Counted from the stretch's first letter, positions 38,584 to 47,690 are shown. The stretch: DNA of 64,000 nt from Acinetobacter sp. TR3 (GCF_027105055.1 NZ_CP114264.1:2170001-2234000), one strand, 5' to 3'. Notes: a model not told the origin generated them from the letters alone. Translations and numbers: made by a program.

Positions 38584-39876
38584 ATGACAAATCAAACATT
38601 CACTGGAAGTGAACCAACATGGGCTAATGCATGTGTTGGTGATAATGGTCAACCTAATTATATAGAATATTCAAAAGGTTATTCTAAAGCTGCCAATTTA
38701 CTCTTGAATAACGTTTTGAATACTCGCGGTAAAGAAGTTGACTTATACATTTACCCAATATGCTTCAATATGCGTCACTCTATTGAGCTTAGAATTAAAG
38801 AAGCTATTCAAGAAATTAATGAGTTAGCAAAAATTAAAAATGAAAAATTACCATCTTTTGACTTAATTGGCTCGCATGATATCGGCAATATATGGAGCTA
38901 TTTCAAAGAGAATTCAAAAATCTTAGATATTCGTTTTAAAATGCTGAATGACAAACTAGATGCAACTATTGTAGACATTGCTGAAATAGATTCTACAGGT
39001 CAAACTTTTAGATACCCCTTTAACAATAAGCATAAAAAACATCTAGTTGATCAAAAAATCATAAACTGTGCAATTTTAAAAATTAGATTTACTGAACTAG
39101 AAAAAAATTTGGATGATCTTATACATTTAATAGATTTATTGATTGATGAATATAAATTAGGCACATTTACATCAAAACTTTCAAGAGCCCAAATTTTTAA
39201 CTTTGCTAAACTACTTCCTTCATATCATGAATGGTCTAAAACTTCCTTCAAAGAAATAAAAGAAGACCTAAAGTTAAAGTACAATCTATCAAATAATGAT
39301 TTTTCAAAAATAGTAAATCATATAAGAAATAATTATGAATTAAGCTATAAAATAGGTTTAAATAAAAATTTAGCTTTTTTAAGCGATAGTGATATTTTAG
39401 CAGTATGTGACATTTGGGTTACTTACTTTGAGCCAAAATTTAGGGAACTTTATAATCATACAGATTTAGTTTCAGAAGATAATTATTCAGATCAAATAGA
39501 AGAATGGATTAAAAGTTCTGAATTACATAAAAAAGGTATGAGTTTATTAGAAAATAATTTATCAGCAGATTATGTCGCTGACCTTAAAGCTTTGTACTAT
39601 TTATCTATAAACCAGTACCAATATAGCGAAAACTATATATTTCGATTTAAATATTTTCAGAATGAGGCTAAATATAAAACATTATCAGACTCTTTAGATC
39701 ATCTATTATCTAAAGGTACATTCTTAGAAGGATTATTAAAAAGCCTATTTTTTCTTAATCAAATAGATTTAGCTGAAAAAATTATTAAAATTTACGATTT
39801 AGAAACTATTTTCGATTTTATACCTCAAGCTAGGCAGGAAAAAAATTTTAAACATTTTGAATTATTAGGCTATTAA
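38584..39876 (+). CDS. unknown protein with HEPN-like N-terminal motif, accessory gene
   Basis: A 430-residue soluble, helix-rich, Lys/Ile/Asn-rich protein; I do not recognise a named family. The N-terminal third has FNMRHSIELRIKEAI (Arg64, His65, Glu68), then SHDIGNIWSYF (97-107) and FRYPF (142-146). That order (RHxxE, HD, FRYP) resembles HEPN-type RNase/defence proteins in my experience, but this is weak. The rest is helical without motifs. Base composition is much more AT-rich than metH and other neighbours, and the gene sits between two inverted dispersed repeats, so recent transfer is likely. Start at ATG 38584; no strong Shine-Dalgarno. Confidence 0.7.
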   Translation: MTNQTFTGSEPTWANACVGDNGQPNYIEYSKGYSKAANLLLNNVLNTRGKEVDLYIYPICFNMRHSIELRIKEAIQEINELAKIKNEKLPSFDLIGSHDIGNIWSYFKENSKILDIRFKMLNDKLDATIVDIAEIDSTGQTFRYPFNNKHKKHLVDQKIINCAILKIRFTELEKNLDDLIHLIDLLIDEYKLGTFTSKLSRAQIFNFAKLLPSYHEWSKTSFKEIKEDLKLKYNLSNNDFSKIVNHIRNNYELSYKIGLNKNLAFLSDSDILAVCDIWVTYFEPKFRELYNHTDLVSEDNYSDQIEEWIKSSELHKKGMSLLENNLSADYVADLKALYYLSINQYQYSENYIFRFKYFQNEAKYKTLSDSLDHLLSKGTFLEGLLKSLFFLNQIDLAEKIIKIYDLETIFDFIPQARQEKNFKHFELLGY

Positions 39877-39892
39877 ATTTACCTTTACTTGT

Positions 39893-39998
39893 AATCCTCC
39901 CAACCCTCCTTTTAAAAAAGGAGGGAGTAACATGAATCCACTACCACCATCAAATTCACGGCAAGTCCCCCTTTATAAAGGGGGATTTAGGGGGATTC
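39893..39998. repeat. dispersed palindromic repeat, right (inverted) copy
   Basis: About 106 bases: CTCCTTTTAAAAAAGGAG block first, then TCCCCCTTTATAAAGGGGGA and ATTTAGGGGGATTC. Read as reverse complement it matches the layout of the copy at 38435-38533, including the shared CCCCCTAAATCCCCCTTTATAA segment. The middle is diverged. Confidence 0.85.
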
Positions 39999-40350
39999 TG
40001 GATTGGGCGGTTTGAAATATAAATTCAATAACAACATCAATTTCAGTCAAAACCTGCCTATTATCAAACCTTAGCACGTTTAACCCCAACTGCCCCAAAG
40101 CTTGATCTCTCGCCCGATCAGCCTCCAATCCCTCTTCTGTATAGTGCTGCCCACCATCACATTCAATAATTAAATTTGCTTTGGGACAATAAAAATCTAC
40201 AATAAAATTTAGAATTGGCTTCTGTCTATAAAACTGCAATCCTAAAATCTGTTTACGTCTGATTCTTTGCCATAGTAGTTGCTCAGCATCAGTCATATTG
40301 TTGCGTAAATCACAAGATCGCTGTTTTAAGTTCTTATTGTAAGGTTGCAT
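39973..40350 (-). CDS. DUF559-domain (Vsr-like nuclease fold) protein
   Basis: A 125-residue protein of the DUF559 family, related in fold to Vsr and other restriction-type nucleases. Visible features: LRNNMTDAEQLLWQRIRRKQILGLQFYRQ, then the active-site-like FIVDFYCPKANLIIECDGGQH with the acidic residues, and VLRFDNRQVL. Function in DNA repair or defence is inferred only from the fold. The last residues (RIPLNPPL) and the stop are encoded by the dispersed repeat at 39893-39998. Start ATG 40350 preferred to a TTG one codon earlier. Confidence 0.82.
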   Translation of the reverse strand: MQPYNKNLKQRSCDLRNNMTDAEQLLWQRIRRKQILGLQFYRQKPILNFIVDFYCPKANLIIECDGGQHYTEEGLEADRARDQALGQLGLNVLRFDNRQVLTEIDVVIEFIFQTAQSRIPLNPPL

Positions 40351-40456
40351 CAATACCTACTGTTTAAAACAGACGCTCAACCTGATCTAAGCATCTCTAG
40401 CACAATATATCAACTTGATTTAAAACCTATATCATTTCAATATAGGCTTTTTCAAC

Positions 40457-41734
40457 CTACAGCTCTTTATGCTTCTCAATCAAATCCTCTAGATTCTGAT
40501 AAACATGCAACACCCGATCTTTATGCGTTCGTGCATGATCCAAACGCTGTTCGGGGTCAACCAAAAGCAAGGTATGACCATCATCAATCAAACGATCAAT
40601 CCCCTCTAAAAACATCCGTTTACCTACATCATGAATCAGTGAAATCTGGCTCAAATCAATCACGATTGTATTCTTATTCACAGGTTCACACTGCAAAGTC
40701 CGTAACAACATTTCCGCTTCAGTAAATTTCAATACACCGCGCAGCACATACACACTTAATGACGCATTTTTCCCTGTCAGATAATGGCTTTGTACAATGG
40801 TTTGTGCCGAAGATGTGCCTTCCATCAAATGTAAGCCCATGTCACGTGATAACCGTTCTAAAATATCAATACCACGAACACTATTACCGTGTTCATCTAA
40901 CTTTGGTGAAAAAGCTGCAATACTGACCTGCCCCGGCAATACACCCAATATCCCACCTGCCACACCACTTTTGGCTGGGATACCAACCGTCGTGAGCCAA
41001 TCACCAGCGGCATCATACATGCCGCAACTCATCATCACACTGAGGACTTGGCGTACCACTACACGATTCAATAATCGTTTACCTGTTTTAGGATCAATCC
41101 CACCATTGGCAAGAACACTTCCCATACGTACGAGATCTTTCACCGTGACCAAAATCGAACACTGACGAATATAGCCATTCACAATATCAACAGGATCGCT
41201 CTCCAAAATCCCGACGGTTCGCAACATATACCCTATCGAAAGATTACGATAGGCAGTTTTTACCTCGGACTGATAGACGGCATCATCAAAACGTAGTTCA
41301 CGCCCAGCCAGTTCGCTCATAAACTCACGTAGAATTTCTGCGCCTTGTAGCCCTTCTTTGATTGGAATCAATGAATGTGTGGTGATTGCACCTGAGTTAA
41401 TCATTGGGTTTTTTGGACGGCGATCGTTCCCAAGTGAAATCTCATTGAATGCTTCGCCAGAAGGTTCAACACCCACTTTGTCTAATACTGCATCTATTCC
41501 AAGCTTTTGTAGTACATAGGCATAAGTAAAAGGCTTAGACATAGATTGAATCGTAAACTCGATCTCATCATCGCCCACCGAATAGATTTCACCATCTACA
41601 GTAGACAATGCCAAAGCCAACCGATTGGGATTGGCATTGGCTAACTCAGGAATATAATCGGCTAGACGACCGCTATTATCAGTATCACAGGCATCAATTA
41701 CGTGTGCCAAATAATCAGGAAGTGGCGTTTTCAT
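40457..41734 (-). CDS. glsA: glutaminase with C-terminal STAS domain
   Basis: A 425-residue protein. Residues about 1-300 are a serine-dependent glutaminase that hydrolyses glutamine to glutamate and ammonia (motifs QSMSKPFTYAYVL with the nucleophilic Ser, NPMINSGAI, and SGVAGGI). Residues about 320-425 form a STAS (SpoIIAA-like) domain with SLSVYVLRGVLKFTE and a DLSQISLIHDVG core. Glutaminases of some bacteria carry such a tail, which may sense nucleotide or bind partners; its role here is inferred. Single gene. Confidence 0.9.
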   Translation of the reverse strand: MKTPLPDYLAHVIDACDTDNSGRLADYIPELANANPNRLALALSTVDGEIYSVGDDEIEFTIQSMSKPFTYAYVLQKLGIDAVLDKVGVEPSGEAFNEISLGNDRRPKNPMINSGAITTHSLIPIKEGLQGAEILREFMSELAGRELRFDDAVYQSEVKTAYRNLSIGYMLRTVGILESDPVDIVNGYIRQCSILVTVKDLVRMGSVLANGGIDPKTGKRLLNRVVVRQVLSVMMSCGMYDAAGDWLTTVGIPAKSGVAGGILGVLPGQVSIAAFSPKLDEHGNSVRGIDILERLSRDMGLHLMEGTSSAQTIVQSHYLTGKNASLSVYVLRGVLKFTEAEMLLRTLQCEPVNKNTIVIDLSQISLIHDVGKRMFLEGIDRLIDDGHTLLLVDPEQRLDHARTHKDRVLHVYQNLEDLIEKHKEL

Positions 41735-41888
41735 GGTTGTCTGCCTTTAAAGATTTAAAGTGTTCATATCAATTAAATTTTATAATACAGAGTACTGATA
41801 ATATTCAAATTATAGCTTTTGTAATTTTTTTAATGTCTCAAGCAATTGCCAAGGCTCACCATATATTTTTAATGTCTAACCAATAAAC

Positions 41889-42371
41889 CTAACTCACTCG
41901 TTCTACAAACAGTATCCCATCCAAATGATCCACCTCATGCTGAACAATTCGTGCAGGGAAACCCTCAAAAGCCGTTTCAATCACTTCACCTTGCAAAGTG
42001 TAATAACGCACTTTTATTGCCTGAGCACGTTCAACCTGCCCACGCTCATTTGGTACGCTCAAACAGCCTTCTTCACCCAAACAAGTCGTTTGAGAAAACT
42101 CTAATATTTCAGGATTGACCATAACAACGGCATCCATATCAGGTGCATCGGGATAACGTGGATTTGATCGCGAAGCAACGATGATCACACGTTTGGAAAT
42201 ATAAACTTGTGGCGCTGCAATTCCGACACCATTGCGCTCAAGCATGGTACAGTGCATTGCTGAAGCTAATTGCATTAACCATTCACTATTAAATTCACTT
42301 GCCGCGACAGGAGCAGCTTGAAGTTCTAAAACACTCTCACCCCGTTGTGCTACAGGTAAAATCACACTCAT
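41889..42371 (-). CDS. def: peptide deformylase
   Basis: A 160-residue metalloenzyme that removes the formyl group from new proteins. The three family motifs are visible: GVGIAAPQ (residues 48-55), EGCLSVP with the metal Cys103, and QHEVDHLDG with His145, Glu146 and His149. The first motif has Val/Ile substitutions within it but keeps Gly and Gln. Such genomes usually carry more than one deformylase gene, and this one stands alone rather than beside fmt, so it may be the secondary copy. Confidence 0.93.
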   Translation of the reverse strand: MSVILPVAQRGESVLELQAAPVAASEFNSEWLMQLASAMHCTMLERNGVGIAAPQVYISKRVIIVASRSNPRYPDAPDMDAVVMVNPEILEFSQTTCLGEEGCLSVPNERGQVERAQAIKVRYYTLQGEVIETAFEGFPARIVQHEVDHLDGILFVERVS

Positions 42372-42502
42372 TAGATGACCTTATTATTTTTGACCAGATA
42401 GTGAATTACATACTATTTGATATTAGGTTGAGCTTCTATAATTTTCATTTAAGAATCTTGCCATAGTATATGCGCAATAAAAATAAGGTATGGCAAAACA
42501 CA

Positions 42503-42706
42503 ATGAACGCAACCCAACTTTTTCTAGGTGTTATCTTCGGGTCGATTGGCTTAGGCTATTTTATGTATGGCAAAAAACAAAAGATGACCGTGCCTTTAGT
42601 TTGTGGTTTAGTTCTGATGATTTACCCATACTTTATCGAGAGTACAGCGTTGCTAAGTGTCATTGGCGTGATTCTTTCAATCCTGCCCTATTTTCTGCGT
42701 TTCTAA
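42503..42706 (+). CDS. small two- to three-helix membrane protein
   Basis: A 67-residue, very hydrophobic protein (MNATQLFLGVIFGSIGLGYF, then MTVPLVCGLVLMIYPYF and LSVIGVILSILPYF). It resembles the short proteins often labelled amino acid transport protein in Acinetobacter, for which no function is proven. The ATG at 42503 begins a clean membrane-type N terminus; 11 codons more upstream look like leader. Confidence 0.68.
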   Translation: MNATQLFLGVIFGSIGLGYFMYGKKQKMTVPLVCGLVLMIYPYFIESTALLSVIGVILSILPYFLRF

Positions 42707-42710
42707 AATA

Positions 42711-42735
42711 AAAAACTCCCCTTACGGAGAGTTTT
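42711..42735. terminator. intrinsic terminator between convergent genes
   Basis: Stem AAAACTC-C-CC / GG-A-GAGTTTT (one mismatch) around TTAC. Confidence 0.75.
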
Positions 42736-42749
42736 CAATCTATTCAGAA

Positions 42750-43241
42750 TTATAGGTTTTTCTTTAATTCTTCTTCTACAATTTCAATCTCTAGTTGGCT
42801 AAATTTACGAATTTCGCCTTCTGCATGCTTTTCAAGCATACCACCAATCAAAGGTACTTTAACTTTAACAGTCCAAGTCAGTGCAATGTCTACTTTTTCA
42901 CTGTTTCCTGTCACCTTGCGTTCAGCTTTTGCTTCTAAAGGTAAGTTTGCGCCTAGCTCTACCGTTGAGGTTAAATTTTTCAAATCGGTAATATCAGAAC
43001 GTTTTAAACGAAATGCATTTTTTAATAATTTTTTAGCCACATCTGGGATATTTACATCAAGATTATATTCACGACGTAAGGTATAAATATCACCCTTTAC
43101 AGCCGATTCAATAATTTCTAAGTTTTCACCTGGAATACGTTTACACACTGCTTCATGCAATGAAGTCATAGCAACTAATCTTGAAAAATCTTCAATTGAA
43201 ACGCCATGAATTGTTTCATTTACCGTAAATTGATGTGCCAT
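42750..43241 (-). CDS. DUF2505 (SRPBCC-like) protein
   Basis: A 163-residue soluble protein that looks like a DUF2505 member, a SRPBCC-type lipid- or ligand-binding fold. Visible are ALTWTVKVKVPLIGGMLEKHAEGEIRKF and an N-terminal TSLHEAVCKRIPG stretch. No catalytic motif and no signal peptide; function unknown. Confidence 0.75.
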   Translation of the reverse strand: MAHQFTVNETIHGVSIEDFSRLVAMTSLHEAVCKRIPGENLEIIESAVKGDIYTLRREYNLDVNIPDVAKKLLKNAFRLKRSDITDLKNLTSTVELGANLPLEAKAERKVTGNSEKVDIALTWTVKVKVPLIGGMLEKHAEGEIRKFSQLEIEIVEEELKKNL

Positions 43242-43350
43242 TTTTTAAATTTCCGTTTAGTTTTAATTAAGGTTTTATCATCGCAGAAAATTATATCATT
43301 CTCATTTCAATCACAGAATCTGAACACGTAAAAATTAATGACTGCTCGGA

Positions 43351-43641
43351 TTAATAATTTTTATTGTAATGATGTCTTATACCTAATTTTACCGTTACTC
43401 GTTCCATTCGGCTGATATAGAGATAGTGATTGCCATATTCGATGACTGCATAAAACTGCTCTGCACCATCATCCAATCCTGTGGCTGACCATGTTGTCCC
43501 TTGTGGAAATTCATCCAACCATATGGCTTTATAAAAATCTGAAACCGAATCAAATGCCAAATAAGCTTCTGGATCAGCCATAATTTTGGCAGCGACTTGA
43601 TCAAATTTTTGTTGTTTGAATGCTTCTAAACTGAGTAACAC
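43351..43641 (-). CDS. conserved protein of unknown function
   Basis: A 96-residue soluble protein with alternating helices and strands (AYLAFDSVSDFYKAIWLDEFPQG and a later FYAVIEYGNHYLYISRMERV). No family recognised. The reading frame has normal codon use and is closely bounded by the DUF2505 gene (about 110 bases away). The C-terminal RHHYNKNY is basic. Confidence 0.62.
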   Translation of the reverse strand: MLLSLEAFKQQKFDQVAAKIMADPEAYLAFDSVSDFYKAIWLDEFPQGTTWSATGLDDGAEQFYAVIEYGNHYLYISRMERVTVKLGIRHHYNKNY

Positions 43642-43812
43642 GGATGTTCCTATGCCTAAAAATATGAAGAAAAATTACAAAAATACAGAGATTCTCTTAG
43701 ACCCATATTTTGCTGAGGGATTTCCTATATTTCTAGATTATTTTCAGCGTTATCATAGGTTTTAGATGATCGTCCCATTTGCTAGAGTGGGTTCAATGTG
43801 TTATCAACTGCT

Positions 43813-43818
43813 TATAAT
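43813..43818 (+). promoter_or_regulatory. -10 candidate for the universal stress gene
   Basis: Perfect TATAAT, 40 bases before the ATG, but without a clear -35. A good AAGGAG Shine-Dalgarno (43848-43853) precedes the start. Confidence 0.4.
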
Positions 43819-43857
43819 ACTTTTATCTTTTACAACGATAAACTATAAGGAGTAAAT

Positions 43858-44298
43858 ATGTCTTATCAAAATATTTTAGTCGCGGTTGATGATTCTCCAA
43901 TTTCTTATGCAGCAGTTGAACATACACTGTCTTTAGCAAAATTATCAGGGGCAAAAGTAACTGTACTCAGCGTGGTGGCTGTTGATCCATATGTCGGTGT
44001 TGATTTTTATCAAGTTGCACCAGCCATTACTGATCATTTTATGCAGGCTGAAGCGCATGCTAAAACCCAACTACAAGATATTTCTCAATCTTTCATTCGC
44101 GATGGAATTGAGGTTCAAACCAAAATTCAGCATGGTGCAGCGAGTGAAGGAATTATTTTTGTCGCTGATGAAGTCGGTGCGGATCTGATTATTATGGGTT
44201 CACATGGTCGTACGGGTGTAAAACGCTTATTACTGGGTAGTGTAGCGCGTGCTGTTTTAACTGAATCCCATATTCCTGTGTTGATTGTGAAACAATAA
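43858..44298 (+). CDS. universal stress protein (UspA family)
   Basis: A 146-residue UspA-fold protein. The ATP-binding motif Gx2Gx9GS is present as GSHGRTGVKRLLLGS near residue 125, so it is likely of the nucleotide-binding class. The N terminus MSYQNILVAVDDSPIS is typical. Role in stress survival is inferred from the family. It is transcribed alone and closed by a strong terminator. Confidence 0.93.
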   Translation: MSYQNILVAVDDSPISYAAVEHTLSLAKLSGAKVTVLSVVAVDPYVGVDFYQVAPAITDHFMQAEAHAKTQLQDISQSFIRDGIEVQTKIQHGAASEGIIFVADEVGADLIIMGSHGRTGVKRLLLGSVARAVLTESHIPVLIVKQ

Positions 44299-44314
44299 CG
44301 ATTTGCTTGAATTG

Positions 44315-44346
44315 AAAAAACCTTGTGTCTCGATACAAGGTTTTTT
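44315..44346 (+). terminator. intrinsic terminator after uspA-family gene
   Basis: Perfect 12-bp stem AAAAAACCTTGT / ACAAGGTTTTTT with an 8-nt loop. Confidence 0.92.
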
Positions 44347-44536
44347 ATTGCCTAAAATTTATTGATATGACCGCCTTGCCCCCCATATTGATGATCTCCA
44401 ACCCTATTCCATATATTTAAAAGATGTTTCACTCAAACTAAGGCATTGCATTCACTTTCCAATGAAAGCGAGAAGATGACCGTCAATAAAAACAGCATGT
44501 TTAAGAATAAGACACGGTTTTACAAGGATGATCAAT

Positions 44537-45778
44537 ATGAAACTCAACCCACTGGTGATTGCTCTGTGTGGAATGTGCATGAGTACATTTAACCACGCAG
44601 CAGCACTGGATCAATCGGGACAATCTATTCTTCCTTTTCTGGAAAATGGCAATTATGTCGAGGTCAATGCCACAGCTGTTGATGCTGACATTTCAGGAAA
44701 AATTCGTAATCGTCCAGAACTGGTCAATGATCCGAACAATCTTAACTCAGGCAATATGGGCAATAGCTTTCAATATTATAGTGCCGCACTCAAGCTGCAA
44801 CTGACTGATCGAATCAGCTTTGGTCTGCTCTACGACCAGCCTTTTGGTGCCGATATTCGCTATCCGATGCAATCGAATAATACCTTTTCGGACAATAAAT
44901 TTACCCAGCAAGGTACATCGGTCAATGTTGATACTGAAAGCATTAGCATGATTCTAGGTGTCAATCCTTTTAGCAATTTTCAAGTCTATGGCGGTGCTGT
45001 CTATCAATCGGTCAAAGGTGATGTGGCACTTCGTGGCAACTCCTATGGCGAAGCCTTTAATGGCTATGATGCGAAATTTAAACAAAACCATGCTGTGGGC
45101 TGGCTGGCAGGTCTGAGTTATCAAATCCCAGATATTGCCTTGAAAGTAGCCGTGACCTATCGCTCTAAAATCGACCACGATATGCAAGTGACTGAAACTA
45201 TGTTTGGTCAGCCTTTGGAAGTTACCGCAGCAAGTAAAACCAGCATTAGCACACCACAATCCGTCAATATTGATTTTCAAACAGGTGTCTATAAAGACAC
45301 GCTCGCCTATTCCAATTTCCGTTGGGTCAATTGGAAGGAATTCCATATTCGTCCGACTCAGTTTGGTGCGATGACTGAATATCTGACGACCTTAATCAGT
45401 GGAGGAGCTTATACAGGTGGATTTGATCTAGACAGTTATCAAAAAGATCAATGGGCTACGACTTTGGGTCTCGGACATCAATTTACTGAACAATGGAGCG
45501 CATCCACTGAAGTGAGTTGGGACTCAGGTACAGGCAATCCTGCATCGACTTTAAATCCGACTAAAGGCGCTTGGGGCGTTGGCTTAGGTGTTCAGTTCAA
45601 CCCTGCACCGAATTATTTTATTGCAGGTGGAATGAAATACTTCTGGTTAGGTGATGCGGTTGCGGAAGATGGTACGTATTACATCCCAGTTGAAGGTGTT
45701 AAGTCGATCGCAGAACAAGCTGATTTTAAAAATAACAGCGCAATCGCCTACGGTCTAAAAATTGGCTATCGTTTTTAA
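44537..45778 (+). CDS. FadL/TodX-family outer-membrane hydrophobic substrate porin
   Basis: A 413-residue exported protein with a signal peptide ending NHAAA (about residue 22) and a beta-barrel rich in alternating strands. The mature N terminus LDQSGQSILPFLENGNYVE and the GLLYDQPFGAD segment match FadL-type proteins, and the last residue is Phe (LKIGYRF), the outer-membrane assembly signal. FadL proteins carry long-chain fatty acids or other hydrophobic compounds across the outer membrane. The ATG at 44537 has AAGGA at proper spacing. It lies near, but is transcribed away from, the lipid-related cluster at 46-51 kb. Confidence 0.9.
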   Translation: MKLNPLVIALCGMCMSTFNHAAALDQSGQSILPFLENGNYVEVNATAVDADISGKIRNRPELVNDPNNLNSGNMGNSFQYYSAALKLQLTDRISFGLLYDQPFGADIRYPMQSNNTFSDNKFTQQGTSVNVDTESISMILGVNPFSNFQVYGGAVYQSVKGDVALRGNSYGEAFNGYDAKFKQNHAVGWLAGLSYQIPDIALKVAVTYRSKIDHDMQVTETMFGQPLEVTAASKTSISTPQSVNIDFQTGVYKDTLAYSNFRWVNWKEFHIRPTQFGAMTEYLTTLISGGAYTGGFDLDSYQKDQWATTLGLGHQFTEQWSASTEVSWDSGTGNPASTLNPTKGAWGVGLGVQFNPAPNYFIAGGMKYFWLGDAVAEDGTYYIPVEGVKSIAEQADFKNNSAIAYGLKIGYRF

Positions 45779-45922
45779 TGATTCGACTTAATCAATATGT
45801 TGTCTTGTAGCAACACTTTCCACTGTTCCGACTCAACGATTTCCTTGCGTCAAAGAAACTGATTAAATTAGCATCTCGACCATGTTATTTTTACAGTTGA
45901 TTTGATCGCTAGGAAAAATTCA

Positions 45923-46291
45923 ATGAAAAAAATGTCTCTTATATTTTCTTTGCTTGCATATAACCTAGTTCATCCTTTAACCGCCTTTGCCAATTCAACC
46001 GAACCCAAAGAAACGATGGATATTTTTATTGGCACATTAACTGTTCAGGATAAAAAAGCCATTTTAACGCGATGCGATCTTACTCAGAATGAATATGTAT
46101 TGAAAGATGCCGATTGGTCGAAGCAAAAGGCAGTATCAAGTTTTCTCTCCAAAGCCACGACACTCAAACAGCCGATTTATGCAGAAGTGATTGCGGCTTA
46201 TAAAAGCGAAAAAGATACCAATATTCTATTGGTCGATTCCATTGAAAATTTGACTGAAGCGAAAAGCTGTCATTTGAGTGATTTATTTTAA
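45923..46291 (+). CDS. small exported protein of unknown function
   Basis: A 122-residue protein with a signal peptide (MKKMSLIFSLLAYNLVHPLTAFA, cleaved after about residue 24) and a soluble beta-rich remainder with two Cys (CDLTQNEYVL and SCHLSDLF), which may form a disulfide. No family recognised. ATG at 45923 is preceded by AGGAAAA. It follows the FadL-type gene by 145 bases on the same strand and may be a partner in the envelope. Confidence 0.65.
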   Translation: MKKMSLIFSLLAYNLVHPLTAFANSTEPKETMDIFIGTLTVQDKKAILTRCDLTQNEYVLKDADWSKQKAVSSFLSKATTLKQPIYAEVIAAYKSEKDTNILLVDSIENLTEAKSCHLSDLF

Positions 46292-46313
46292 AGTTCAGCT
46301 GCTCAACAGCCTT

Positions 46314-47477
46314 TCATTCACGGAAAGTTTGCCATGTCTCAAAAACATGTTGCTGATATAGTTTTAATTCTGAGAATTGAGGAATAATCGCTTCACTCTG
46401 CGTCGGTCTTAAAAACACAAAATCATCGACTTGAATATTACAATCCTTCGGTACATTCACCAACTCCTGATTACTACTTCGTCCATACAATGCATGTGGA
46501 TGCGCTTGTTTTGGATATACATAATTGGCCAGCCAATAGCCCCCATAAATAAACAGTGCCTTACACTTATGTGGCAATTTATCCAATAAAGACATTGATG
46601 GTAGCTGGGTAAAAGGTAAAACTTTTAAGACTGGCGATGCAATCCATAAAGCAGGCTGTAAAGCCTTTAAAAAATCACTGTCAAAATCACTTGGTTTTAA
46701 TAGCATTGAACCAAAAGACAAATCATTACAGACACTTTCAGTGGTATGAAAACTAAAGGTTGGACTACCACCGCCATTAAAACAAAGCTCATCATGCCAC
46801 AGCGTTGGGAACTGTTTTTGAATCAATCTTTGATAGTTGGCATAGGTCTGCTGCGAACTTTGATAAGCCAGTTCAGGTTTTTTAATCATCGCAGGGATTT
46901 TGGTGACATGCGCATCATAGCCCATCAAACCAGAAAGCTTTAAATACTGGGGGTGCTGTTGAATCAACTTTAAAATTTCCGTCAATTGCTGTGCGGACTG
47001 TACTCCTCCTCGATGTAAACCAACATCAATCTCAATATTCACATCCAAGCACAGAGAATAGAGCTGAGCGATCTCAAGATACTGTTGTAAGCGTTGCTTG
47101 GTATCAATCAGCCATTGAATGTTGGCATTTGACCATTCCGAATGCTGCTCAAAAAACTGATGCACTGCTTGAGCAGGCATTGGTTTACCCAACAGAATAT
47201 CCGCTTCGGCAAAATTTTCTAAGATCGAAACAAGATGCGGTTGATGAAATACCATAAAGCGTTGTGTATTGATCTGTTCAGATAGCAACTTGAGCAAGTC
47301 TAGGCTCGCTAAAGATTTCACCACCAAACGGGCTTTTAAATGTGGTGCATGTGACAAGCGCAGTTGCACATGTTGGATATTTTGTTTTAACGCAGCCGCA
47401 TCCACAATAAGTTGCGGAATCGCAATACCCTGTTTTTTGAGATCGAGATTGAGTTGTTTAAAATAATGATCCAACAT
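46314..47477 (-). CDS. fold-III PLP enzyme, D-threonine aldolase/alanine racemase-like
   Basis: A 387-residue enzyme with an alanine-racemase-type N-terminal barrel and a D-threonine-aldolase/D-serine dehydratase-type C-terminal domain. The PLP lysine is probably Lys54 (ARLVVKSLAS). The barrel continues with LDVNIEIDVGLHRGG and later SGLMGYDAHVTK. The C-terminal VDDFVFLRPTQSEA replaces the usual metal-binding His-Cys-Asp of D-threonine aldolases with Gln-Ser-Glu, so metal use may differ. Family members cleave or deaminate beta-hydroxy amino acids. It follows the oxidase gene (244-base gap) on the same strand. The substrate is inferred. Confidence 0.78.
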   Translation of the reverse strand: MLDHYFKQLNLDLKKQGIAIPQLIVDAAALKQNIQHVQLRLSHAPHLKARLVVKSLASLDLLKLLSEQINTQRFMVFHQPHLVSILENFAEADILLGKPMPAQAVHQFFEQHSEWSNANIQWLIDTKQRLQQYLEIAQLYSLCLDVNIEIDVGLHRGGVQSAQQLTEILKLIQQHPQYLKLSGLMGYDAHVTKIPAMIKKPELAYQSSQQTYANYQRLIQKQFPTLWHDELCFNGGGSPTFSFHTTESVCNDLSFGSMLLKPSDFDSDFLKALQPALWIASPVLKVLPFTQLPSMSLLDKLPHKCKALFIYGGYWLANYVYPKQAHPHALYGRSSNQELVNVPKDCNIQVDDFVFLRPTQSEAIIPQFSELKLYQQHVFETWQTFRE

Positions 47478-47633
47478 GGCTATACCTTTTTTATTTAATC
47501 CTGATCCTAAAAAACCATCTTATACAACGGAATGTCGTCTACAAGCTGTAGCAAGCCAAAGCAACTAAAGCTTTGGCAAAGGCAAGCGTTTAAATACATC
47601 TTAGAAGCTTCAAACGTTTCTCAGGCCAAAATC

Positions 47634-47690
47634 AAAGTAAGTCTAGCTGAAAGCTTAACCCTTAATTGGATGAGAACTCGATATGATTCC
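47634..47690. repeat. diverged direct repeat, left copy
   Basis: 57 bases that align without gaps to 52114-52170 with about 79 percent identity, including the shared AGCTGAAAGCTTA and a GATTCC end. The two copies bracket the oxidase, ceramidase and AraC-type genes. Confidence 0.7.

Noticed and set aside
38435..39998. Inverted repeats as the ends of a complete insertion sequence
   Set aside because: The enclosed protein has no transposase motif (no DDE or HUH pattern seen) and no target-site duplication was evident.
40457..41734. Glutaminase-STAS protein as an unusual new fusion
   Set aside because: Glutaminases with a C-terminal STAS domain are already known in several bacteria, so the fusion is not novel in itself.
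44954..45346. 130-codon frame on the minus strand
   Set aside because: Opposite the FadL-type gene, with no start signal; an antisense shadow.
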